In this document: in pieces, positions 1-5,175 of the stretch | Position numbering within the stretch: position 1 is the stretch's first letter | Layout: every line of letters starts with the position of its first letter | Assembly (NCBI GenBank): GCA_019421925.1 | Contig: JAHZEH010000164.1 | Span: 1 to 5,242, forward strand | Origin: Clostridia bacterium | GTDB lineage: Bacteria; Bacillota; Clostridia; Christensenellales; CALWSW01 | Direction: 5' to 3' | DNA length: 5,242 bases | The notes under the pieces: generated by a model | What the model was told of the DNA's origin: nothing | Databases searched by the model: none | The model's input: only the letters and a program-made list of their open reading frames with translations | Position numbers and translations under genes: made by a program

Positions 1-1
1 C

Positions 2-517
2 AAAACCCTGCTGGCCATCTACTGCGGCCGGGCGGGCAAGCGCATGCGCAACCCCCTGGTGCTGGCCAACGCGGAGGATCACAAGGCGGATATCTTTGTC
101 ACAACCGGTACAGTGCTGGGTATTTTGGGCAACCAGGTGGGCCTGCGCTGGCTGGACGGCGCTGTGGGTATCATCGTCTCCGCCTGGATCGGCCTGCAAG
201 GTGCGCGCATCCTGCGGGAAGCCTACATCGTTCTAATGGACACAACCTCCAAGCAGTGCCGGCCTATCCTGGAGCAGGCCCGCGCCATCGTGGAACAGGA
301 GAGCGAGGTGGATCATCTCGATTCGGTACGCGCCCGCCCGGTTGGGAACCGTTTCTCTGTGGTTGTCAAGATCTCTGTGCCGGGCAATATGACTGTCCAT
401 GACAGCCACCACATCACGCTGCGCATCAAGGAGGCCCTCATGAAAAATCCTGACGTGGCGGACGTCGTCATCCACGTCAACCCTATGGAGGAGCACACCG
501 GCCCCAGCAGGGACTGA
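2..517 (+). CDS. Cation diffusion facilitator (CDF) family metal efflux transporter, C-terminal part (5' end outside the window)
   Basis: The reading frame is open from base 2 to a TGA at 515-517, giving 171 visible residues; the N-terminal transmembrane helices lie outside the window. The visible part starts near TM5, where the sequence AEDHKAD (visible residues 24-30) supplies the H-x-x-x-D half of the CDF transport-site zinc ligands. A second hydrophobic stretch at about residues 50-68 (AVGIIVSAWIGLQ) fits TM6. The rest, about residues 77-171, is a soluble alpha/beta domain with a HDSHHITLRIKEAL segment and a terminal VVIHVNP, matching the cytoplasmic ZT-dimer domain that binds metal and dimerises. 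CDF proteins export Zn2+, Fe2+, Mn2+ or Co2+ in exchange for protons; the substrate cannot be told from this fragment. An internal ATG at 44 is not a start, because the homology continues upstream of it. The gene converges on cimA and ends before a shared palindromic terminator. Confidence 0.92.
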   Translation, partial: KTLLAIYCGRAGKRMRNPLVLANAEDHKADIFVTTGTVLGILGNQVGLRWLDGAVGIIVSAWIGLQGARILREAYIVLMDTTSKQCRPILEQARAIVEQESEVDHLDSVRARPVGNRFSVVVKISVPGNMTVHDSHHITLRIKEALMKNPDVADVVIHVNPMEEHTGPSRD

Positions 518-522
518 TACGC

Positions 523-554
523 AAGGAGCGGGGGAACATGTTCCCCCGCTCCTT
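523..554. terminator. Perfect 32-bp palindrome, probable bidirectional terminator between convergent genes
   Basis: The 16-base arms 523-538 and 539-554 are exact reverse complements, forming a GC-rich hairpin (core GGAGCGGGGG / CCCCCGCTCC) with the central ACATGT as loop. It lies 5 nt after the CDF stop and 3 nt beyond the cimA stop on the other strand. The plus-strand tail after the stem is T-rich (TTCTTTCATTCC) but has no clean T run. The minus-strand tail (TTGCGTATC) is weaker. The position between two convergent genes strongly favours a terminator role; efficiency is likely better in the CDF direction. Confidence 0.8.
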
Positions 555-557
555 CTT

Positions 558-2126
558 TCATTCCTTCTCCAGATCCCCCTTGAGCAGTTTGAAGACCAGG
601 GAGTCCATGAGCGCCCTGCTGCTGGCCTTGAGAATATCGCTGTCCACCCCCACAGTGGTCCAGCTCATTCTGCCGTCCGTGGACTCGATCATGACCCGCA
701 CGCCCGAGGCGGTGCCCTTTGCTGTGATGACGCGCACCTTGAAGTCGGTCAGGCGCATCTCGGCCAGCTCGGGATAAAAGCGCTCCAGCGCCTTGCGGGC
801 CGCCCTGTCCAGGGCGTTTACCGGACCGTCCCCATCCGCGGCGGTGATCTCCTCCACGCCGCCGACAATCATGCGTACCATGGCTGTGGCGGTATGCCCG
901 GCGTCCGAGGGATCGCAGCCCACCACCTTGTACTCCCGGAAATCAAAATAGCTCTTGACCAGCCCCAGCTTGCGGCGCACCAGGAGCTCAAAGGAGGCGT
1001 CCGCCCCCTCAAACTGATATCCGTGGCTCTCCATCCGTTTGAGCTCGTCGAGCAGCTCCCCGACAAAGGGGCTGTCCCGTGTCATCTCGGGCACCACAGC
1101 CCGTATCTTGGTAATCAGAGCCCCCCGCCCCGATATCTCGCTGAGCAGTATCCTGCGGCTGGCCCCCACGCTCTCCGGCGGCACATGCTCAAAGGAAGCG
1201 GGCGCTTTGTTCACCGCGTCGATATGCATGCCGGCCTTATGGGAAAAAGCGTCCCGGCCCACATAGGGGGCCCGCTTGTCCGGCGTGCGGTTGACCATTT
1301 CATAGGTGGCGCGGGAGATCTCCACCAGGTTCTTCAGCGCCTCCGGCTTGATGCAGTCGCAGCCCATTTTGAGCTGCAGATTGGGCACCAACGTGAAGAA
1401 ATCGGCGTTGCCGCACCGCTCCCCCCAGCCGTTGAGGGTCAACTGGGCCATGGACGCGCCGCTGCGCAGGGCCGCGATAGAACAGGAGACCGCCTGTCCC
1501 GTATCGTTGTGGCAGTGAATGCCCAAGGGCACCTTGACCGTCCCCGAGGCAAGCCGGGTATATTGCTCGATCTCATGAACCATGCACCCGCCGTTGGTAT
1601 CGCACAGGGCAATCCAATCCGCGCCCGCCTTCTCCGCCGTGCGCAGCACCTCCAGGGCGTATTCCAGGTTGTGCTTGCAGCCGTCAAAGAAGTGTTCCGC
1701 GTCAAAAACCACCTCTTTCCCCTGTTCCTTAAGATAGCGGACGGTCTGCTCCACAATGCGCAGATTCTCCGCAAGGTCAGTACGGAGCACCTCGCGGACA
1801 TGGAAGTCCCAGCTCTTGCCAAAGATGGTGACAACCGGCGTCTGGGCGCTCAGAAGGGAACATACATTGTAGTCGTCCTCCGGTACGACGCCCACCCGGC
1901 AGGTGGACCCAAAGGCCGCCAGCTTTGCATGTTTGGGCGGGTTCTCCTTCAGAATCTGATAAAGCCGGGCGTCTTTAGGGTTGGACCCGGGGTTGCCCGC
2001 TTCGATGTAGTCCACTCCCAATTCATCCAGTTGACGCACGATCTTCAGTTTATCCTCCAGGGAAAAAGAAGCTCCCGCGCTCTGCGCGCCCTCGCGCAAA
2101 GTAGCGTCATAAATGGTTATGTGCAC
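558..2126 (-). CDS. cimA: (R)-citramalate synthase
   Basis: This 522-residue enzyme of the DRE-TIM metallolyase (isopropylmalate synthase-like) family is predicted to condense pyruvate with acetyl-CoA to (R)-citramalate, the threonine-independent entry to isoleucine synthesis, in the cytosol. The N-terminus carries YDATLREGAQ (6-15), the family's first signature. The metal-binding HCHND is at 204-208 and the second signature LNGWGERCGNAD at 231-242. A FSHKAGMH segment (294-301) matches the CimA accessory region with the catalytic His. Residues from about 390 to 515 fit the LeuA allosteric domain, which binds isoleucine in characterised homologues. The length fits the long citramalate synthase type (about 520-540 aa). 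I chose GTG at 2126 because GAGGGTGA sits just upstream and the promoter places the RNA start near 2149; an in-frame TTG at 2147 lies almost at that start. Homocitrate or isopropylmalate synthase is a less likely alternative. No other branched-chain amino acid gene is in view. Confidence 0.92.
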   Translation of the reverse strand: MHITIYDATLREGAQSAGASFSLEDKLKIVRQLDELGVDYIEAGNPGSNPKDARLYQILKENPPKHAKLAAFGSTCRVGVVPEDDYNVCSLLSAQTPVVTIFGKSWDFHVREVLRTDLAENLRIVEQTVRYLKEQGKEVVFDAEHFFDGCKHNLEYALEVLRTAEKAGADWIALCDTNGGCMVHEIEQYTRLASGTVKVPLGIHCHNDTGQAVSCSIAALRSGASMAQLTLNGWGERCGNADFFTLVPNLQLKMGCDCIKPEALKNLVEISRATYEMVNRTPDKRAPYVGRDAFSHKAGMHIDAVNKAPASFEHVPPESVGASRRILLSEISGRGALITKIRAVVPEMTRDSPFVGELLDELKRMESHGYQFEGADASFELLVRRKLGLVKSYFDFREYKVVGCDPSDAGHTATAMVRMIVGGVEEITAADGDGPVNALDRAARKALERFYPELAEMRLTDFKVRVITAKGTASGVRVMIESTDGRMSWTTVGVDSDILKASSRALMDSLVFKLLKGDLEKE

Positions 2127-2130
2127 AGGC

Positions 2131-2138
2131 TCACCCTC
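2131..2138 (-). promoter_or_regulatory. Shine-Dalgarno site deciding the GTG start of cimA
   Basis: On the minus strand GAGGGTGA ends 4 nt before the GTG at 2126-2124. The alternative in-frame TTG at 2147-2145 lies upstream of this site and has no room for a ribosome site of its own, since transcription is predicted to begin at about 2149. Confidence 0.65.
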
Positions 2139-2155
2139 TCTTCTCAATTATCTGC

Positions 2156-2184
2156 ATTATACCAACCGCAAGGGGCCTTGTACA
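2156..2184 (-). promoter_or_regulatory. Sigma-A promoter of cimA with extended -10
   Basis: On the minus strand a perfect TATAAT (plus coordinates 2161-2156) is preceded by TGG, giving an extended -10 (TGGTATAAT). Exactly 17 nt upstream is TGTACA (2184-2179), matching TTGACA at four of six positions. Transcription should begin near 2149, leaving a leader of only about 23 nt before the GTG. That is too short for a T-box, riboswitch or leader peptide, so any regulation is likely by a DNA-binding protein or by allosteric feedback on the enzyme. Confidence 0.75.
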
Positions 2185-2254
2185 GCCATTGCGCCGTTTT
2201 CCCGCACCGCTTTCATCCGCTCCATACGATTCCACACTTTTTTGTCTCAATTTC

Positions 2255-2268
2255 TTGCAATATCGCAA
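2255..2268. promoter_or_regulatory. Candidate operator dyad over the -35 box
   Basis: TTGCAATATCGCAA is a 14-bp near-palindrome with six of seven pairs matching (outer arms TTGC/GCAA). It covers the -35 box of the XRE gene promoter. XRE-family proteins commonly repress their own promoters through such short dyads, so self-regulation is a reasonable inference. The site is about 70 bp upstream of the cimA -35 on the other strand. I found only one clear copy. Confidence 0.4.
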
Positions 2269-2283
2269 AATTCACATTATAAT
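2255..2283 (+). promoter_or_regulatory. Sigma-A promoter of the XRE regulator gene
   Basis: TTGCAA (2255-2260) and a perfect TATAAT (2278-2283) are separated by 17 nt, the ideal spacing, and the surroundings are AT-rich. The RNA start is predicted near 2290, giving an unusually long leader of about 140 nt before the ATG at 2431. The -10 box lies in the 10-bp palindrome CATTATAATG (2275-2284), so it also reads as TATAAT on the other strand, but that strand has no matching -35. Confidence 0.72.
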
Positions 2284-2430
2284 GAAATATATTATATTGT
2301 TTGCTTAAATTTCGCGCTCCAAAAACTTCCAATTTCCGTATATTCTTTATAGTCTTTGTGTGATAAAATACCCATATAAAGCCTGTTCTTTTTATAATTA
2401 TCCTTTATTATTCGCAAAGGGGGCCCTGCC

Positions 2431-2769
2431 ATGAAAACCAGCGAACTCGCCAATTCTCATCCCGCCGCCATGCGCAAACTGGGCAGTTCAATCCGCACCC
2501 TGCGCAAACAGGCCGGCTACACCATTGACGAACTTGCAACCATTGCCGGCATCTCCGCCAAAACCTTGGCTCGCATCGAGAAGGCGGAATCCAGCGTTAC
2601 GGTGAACAAGCTCTTTGTCCTCTCTGAAGCCCTCGGCATCGCCCCGGATGAACTCATCCGCCGGGTAACCCACGCCTCGGGCAACAGCGAGATGGAGTGG
2701 CCGGAGGAGGCGCTCCACGATCTGGAATTCGCCAGAGAGCTAGTCAAAGCCAAGTATCATCTCTCCTGA
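2431..2769 (+). CDS. XRE-family helix-turn-helix transcriptional regulator
   Basis: This 112-residue protein is built around a single Cro/C1-type DNA-binding domain at about residues 17-78. The motif is visible as SIRTLRKQAGYTIDELATIAG followed by the recognition helix ISAKTLARIEKA (about 41-52), then NKLFVLSEALGIAPDELIRR, which closes the five-helix fold. The remaining C-terminal tail (80-112) is short, acidic then basic, with a possible helix at 90-107 and no recognisable ligand domain, so it is probably a simple repressor that dimerises through the tail. The ATG at 2431 is supported by AAAGGGGG at 2416-2423, 7 nt upstream; a later ATG at residue 14 has no comparable site. It is transcribed divergently from cimA and ends at its own strong terminator, so it is monocistronic. 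Its targets are unknown; its own promoter is the best guess, cimA a weaker one. Confidence 0.88.
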   Translation: MKTSELANSHPAAMRKLGSSIRTLRKQAGYTIDELATIAGISAKTLARIEKAESSVTVNKLFVLSEALGIAPDELIRRVTHASGNSEMEWPEEALHDLEFARELVKAKYHLS

Positions 2770-2790
2770 CGGCCCCAGTGCGGGCAGAGC

Positions 2791-2835
2791 AAAGGCGGGC
2801 GGCAGAGTTAAAACCCTCTGCCGCCCGCCTTTTTT
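2791..2835 (+). terminator. Strong intrinsic terminator after the XRE regulator
   Basis: The 17-base arms 2791-2807 and 2816-2832 pair perfectly (GGCGGGCGGCAGAG with CTCTGCCGCCCGCC as core) around an 8-nt loop TTAAAACC. A run of six T at 2830-2835 follows the GC stem. It begins 21 nt after the regulator's TGA, and the downstream gene starts about 75 nt later, so the two are separate transcription units. Confidence 0.92.
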
Positions 2836-2911
2836 CGTCCGCTTTCTGCATGCAAGCCCTCATATTTTCCGCCCTGCTGCGCATCCTACGGACAAAGGAG
2901 GTTATAGAATC

Positions 2912-3379
2912 ATGCAATACCGACCCGTCCTGCGCGCAACACTGCTGGCGCTCTTCTGCACAGCATTTTTAGCATCCTGTGGAGAGGGCAACACCAATAT
3001 CTCTCCCACTGCCCTTGTGGACCAGCTCATAGAGGATTACGAAACGCCTCAGCTCGCCGCTCTGCCCCAGGAGCTCCTTACCACCGATTACGGCCTGGAC
3101 CTGGACACCGTAGAGAGCTACGACGTGCGCGAGAGCCTGCTTGACGGCCAGCCCCATGTGGTTGCCGTCATCAAGGCGTCCAGGGAAGAGGGGGCCGACA
3201 AGGCCGAAGCCGCCCTGCAAAGCCGTCTGGACAAGCTCAAACAGGAGTTTAAAGGCCAGGAGGAGGCCTCCGGGCTCCTCGAGGACGCCGTCTCCCTGCG
3301 CAGCGGAAACTACGTCTTCCTGGCGGTGGGCGAGTTCGCCGCCCAGATGGGGGAGGATTTCAAGAGTTTAACCAGGTGA
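2912..3379 (+). CDS. DUF4358-like lipoprotein of unknown function
   Basis: This 155-residue protein has a lipoprotein signal: Arg-4 and Arg-8, a hydrophobic core (9-19), and the lipobox LASC with Cys-23 as the predicted lipidated residue. It should be anchored on the outer face of the membrane. The mature part from about 33 to 150 has the pattern I recognise from the DUF4358 family of Firmicutes: an N-terminal helix, LTTDYGLDLDTVESYDV (56-72), a strand of the VVAVIKAS type (83-90), a long charged helix (92-115), and a final strand NYVFLAVG (133-140). The family has no known function to my knowledge. The start is supported by AAAGGAGG at 2894-2901, 10 nt before the ATG. I see no clear promoter in the 76 nt after the upstream terminator. 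It is followed after 50 nt, with no terminator, by the deacetylase-like gene, so co-transcription is likely. Confidence 0.8.
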   Translation: MQYRPVLRATLLALFCTAFLASCGEGNTNISPTALVDQLIEDYETPQLAALPQELLTTDYGLDLDTVESYDVRESLLDGQPHVVAVIKASREEGADKAEAALQSRLDKLKQEFKGQEEASGLLEDAVSLRSGNYVFLAVGEFAAQMGEDFKSLTR

Positions 3380-3398
3380 TGTTCTGACCCGCCCCATT

Positions 3399-3423
3399 CC
3401 CCCATACAATACAGCGGGGGTGA
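3399..3423 (+). promoter_or_regulatory. Shine-Dalgarno site for the TTG start, with a possible occluding hairpin
   Basis: GGGGGTGA (3416-3423) lies 6 nt before the TTG at 3430, which favours TTG over the ATG at 3442 (18 nt away). CCCCC at 3399-3403 can pair with GGGGG at 3416-3420 across a 12-nt loop and could partly hide the ribosome site. The hairpin is short, so its effect is uncertain. Confidence 0.45.
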
Positions 3424-3429
3424 ATAACA

Positions 3430-4140
3430 TTGCGTAAGAAAATGGCGCTGCGCATCCTCTGCGCACTGATTCTTCTGCTCTGCGTCCCGCTGCTCCTGCT
3501 CTGGATCCGCGGCGGAAGCCAGGCGGCTTTTTCCGGACAGCCCGACGAACCCTACCGCACGGGCGACACCCAATCCGGGCGCATCGCCATCCAGTGCAAT
3601 GTCGCCTGGGGCACGGAATTTCTGCCCGATATTCTGCGCATCCTGGAGGAAAACAATCTGCATATCACCTTCAATATCCTGGGGGAGTGGGCGGAAAAGG
3701 AGCCCGACGCCCTGCGGGCCATCGCGGCGGCCGGGCACGAGCTGGGGAATCACGGCTATTACCACGTCATGCACAGCGAGATTGACGCTGAGCGCTGCAA
3801 GCGGGAGATTGAGAGCTGCAGCGACCTCGTCGAGGAGATCACCGGGATACGTCCCACTATATTTGCTCCGCCCTCCGGGGATTATAACGAGTCCTGCACA
3901 AGAACAGCCCAGTCCCTGGGCTACCGCAGCGTCCTCTGGAGCATCGACACCATCGACTGGCGGCGGGAGGGAAAGGCGGCCATTCTGCGCCGTGTGTTCC
4001 GCGATCCCAAAGCCGGGGACTTCATCCTGATGCACCCTGTCAAGGACACGGTGGAGGCCCTGCCCGAGATCATCAGCGGCCTGCTGGAGAGGGGTCTTAC
4101 TCCCTGTACCATCGGAGAACTGCTGCCCCCGCTCTCCTAA
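3430..4140 (+). CDS. Membrane-anchored NodB-type polysaccharide deacetylase-like protein with altered catalytic motifs
   Basis: This 236-residue protein starts with a basic end and one hydrophobic segment (about 7-25), an uncleaved anchor or signal, followed by a carbohydrate esterase family 4 (NodB homology) domain at about 50-232. Motif 1, usually TFDD or TFDxxWG in the PdaB-like sporulation group, reads QCNVAWG (55-61), so the catalytic Asp is replaced by Asn-57. Motif 2 is kept as NHGYYH, with His-108 and His-112 as metal ligands. Motif 3 reads FAPPSG (145-150) instead of FRPPYG, losing the Arg. Motif 4 (SIDTIDW, 171-177) and motif 5 (LMH, 200-202) are kept. The overall pattern (GEWAEKEPD, GHELGNHGYYH) is closest to PdaB/YlxY-like proteins of spore formers. 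Activity may be absent, changed, or retained through a different base. It probably forms an operon with the upstream lipoprotein. The TTG start rests on GGGGGTGA 6 nt upstream. Confidence 0.86.
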   Translation: MRKKMALRILCALILLLCVPLLLLWIRGGSQAAFSGQPDEPYRTGDTQSGRIAIQCNVAWGTEFLPDILRILEENNLHITFNILGEWAEKEPDALRAIAAAGHELGNHGYYHVMHSEIDAERCKREIESCSDLVEEITGIRPTIFAPPSGDYNESCTRTAQSLGYRSVLWSIDTIDWRREGKAAILRRVFRDPKAGDFILMHPVKDTVEALPEIISGLLERGLTPCTIGELLPPLS

Positions 4141-4157
4141 ACATCCGTACCATGCAG

Positions 4158-4194
4158 AATCCCCCGGCGGCCTTCTGGCCCTCCGGGGGATTTT
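4158..4194 (+). terminator. Intrinsic terminator after the deacetylase-like gene
   Basis: AATCCCCCGG (4158-4167) pairs with CCGGGGGATT (4183-4192). An inner GGCC/GGCC stem (4169-4172 with 4177-4180) closes a TTCT loop. The plus-strand tail is TTTT at 4191-4194. It sits 17 nt after the stop and 16 nt from the end of the convergent phosphotriesterase gene. The minus-strand tail (ATTCTG) is poor, so it may serve that gene only weakly. Confidence 0.82.
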
Positions 4195-4210
4195 CGACAG
4201 GACCGCCCTC

Positions 4211-5125
4211 CTAAAACCGGGCATAGATGCCCGCGGGATTTTTCACCAGGAGAAGGTCGAGCTCATGCTGGGTGAATCCGCACTGCGCCCTGAGGCGGGG
4301 CGCCATCTTGTCGGGCAGGTAGGTCCAGCCCGGACCGCCGCCATAGGAGCGCAGATAGGTGCTGCGGCCCAGATCCATGGCGAGCACCAGCTTCTCCAGA
4401 TAACCGTGGTCAGCCATGTCCTTGATGAAATCCACCTGGCACTGCACCGGGTGGTTGCCGATATGGGGGAAATCGTCCACTGAGACATTCACCCCCCGCC
4501 GGGCAAAGGCGAGGTAGTCATAGGGGTCAGGATTGCGGTCACAGTGGCCCAGCACGACGGCCGACAGGTCGGCCCCCTCCTCCTCCAGCACGTCCAGTAT
4601 CTCATGGCCCATGATGCCGCCGTGGTGAATCCAGATGGGGGCGCCCGTAGCCTTCTGCGCCCGGGCCGCCGCCCGCAGTCCCTTCTCCTCTTGGGGATGC
4701 AGGAAGAAGCGGGACACCGCGCACTTGATCTGTCCGGCCCGGATATCCGTACCCGCCATTCCCTCCCGCAGTTCCCGGATGAACTGCTCCGCTGTCCGTT
4801 CCACCGCCCAGCCGGCCCACTCCTCCGAATGGAAACTGTGAAGGTAAAAGCCGGTGGAGGCGATGATATGCACGCCGCTCTCCCTGCTCATGTCACAAAG
4901 GGCCCGGGGATGCGCCCTGCCATAGTCGGGCGGCGTCCCCTCCACAATGGTGCAGCCGCCGCTTTGGCGGAACAGCTTGAGCTCCTGGGTGCTCTTCGTG
5001 ATGTCCGCAATCTCCAGCGTGCGGTCCTTGACCCACTCGGGCATTTTGCAGTAGACATGCTCATGGGTATCGGTAAACCCCATCTCCTGCCCGGGCAGAT
5101 CGCCCAGAACTGTCCTGATCCTCAT
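4211..5125 (-). CDS. Phosphotriesterase-family metal-dependent hydrolase (amidohydrolase superfamily)
   Basis: This 304-residue TIM-barrel protein has all six expected ligands of the binuclear metal site: His-21 and His-23 in TDTHEHVY, the bridging (carboxylated) Lys-134 in GQIKCAVS, His-167 in PIWIHHGG, His-194 in LGHCDRN, and Asp-251 in AMDLGR. The C-terminus ends with the family's usual NPAGIYARF. The family (PTE, PHP and related lactonases) cleaves phosphotriesters, lactones and phosphorylated sugar lactones; most gut homologues are thought to be lactonases or esterases. I cannot assign the substrate, and no transport or sugar gene is in view to help. I chose the ATG at 5125 because the family normally begins just before the MGFTDTHEH segment and GAAAGGAAG (5137-5145) lies upstream, though spacing is long at 11 nt. 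The frame stays open to a TTG at 5221, but that extension is unlike the family and crosses a palindrome. No clear promoter is visible before the window edge. Confidence 0.9.
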   Translation of the reverse strand: MRIRTVLGDLPGQEMGFTDTHEHVYCKMPEWVKDRTLEIADITKSTQELKLFRQSGGCTIVEGTPPDYGRAHPRALCDMSRESGVHIIASTGFYLHSFHSEEWAGWAVERTAEQFIRELREGMAGTDIRAGQIKCAVSRFFLHPQEEKGLRAAARAQKATGAPIWIHHGGIMGHEILDVLEEEGADLSAVVLGHCDRNPDPYDYLAFARRGVNVSVDDFPHIGNHPVQCQVDFIKDMADHGYLEKLVLAMDLGRSTYLRSYGGGPGWTYLPDKMAPRLRAQCGFTQHELDLLLVKNPAGIYARF

Positions 5126-5152
5126 TATGGGTTCCACTTCCTTTCTGTGCCG

Positions 5153-5175
5153 GCATCCTGGAGGGATGCATCCCT
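5153..5175. promoter_or_regulatory. Palindrome with a third half-site upstream of the phosphotriesterase gene
   Basis: AGGGATGCATCCCT at 5162-5175 is a perfect 14-bp palindrome. A further GCATCC at 5153-5158 can pair with GGATGC at 5164-5169, so two alternative pairings share the same central half. It lies 37 nt upstream of the ATG and just before the Shine-Dalgarno site. It may be a repressor operator with an extra half-site or a small leader hairpin; I cannot decide from sequence alone. Confidence 0.4.

Larger units (their letters stand above)
2127..2430. other. AT-rich divergent regulatory gap between cimA and the XRE regulator
   Basis: This 304-bp stretch has no convincing gene. It holds the cimA promoter at its left end, a GC-richer filler at about 2162-2230, the XRE promoter with an overlapping dyad at 2255-2283, and an AT-rich leader of about 140 nt from 2290 to 2430. 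The leader contains two further -10-like boxes: TAAAAT at 2364-2369, preceded by TGA as in an extended -10, and TATAAT at 2393-2398. Neither has a good -35 box. I see no clear stable hairpin or riboswitch fold in the leader. A short open frame crossing the gap (2113-2352, +) has the composition of noncoding DNA and starts inside cimA. Confidence 0.7.

Noticed and set aside
2276..2281. A TATAAT box on the minus strand within the CATTATAATG palindrome, as a second cimA promoter.
   Set aside because: No acceptable -35 box lies at 16-18 nt, and a much better extended -10 promoter is present close to cimA.
894..2282. A 462-codon open frame on the plus strand opposite cimA.
   Set aside because: It mirrors the GC-biased codons of cimA, has no plausible ribosome site or known domain, and cimA is strongly supported on the other strand.
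2697..2972. A 91-codon open frame that bridges the end of the XRE gene and the start of the lipoprotein gene.
   Set aside because: It reads straight through the strong terminator at 2791-2835 and overlaps real genes at both ends.
3310..4224. A 304-codon open frame on the minus strand opposite the deacetylase-like gene.
   Set aside because: It crosses a strong terminator, overlaps two supported genes, and its translation shows no domain that I recognise.
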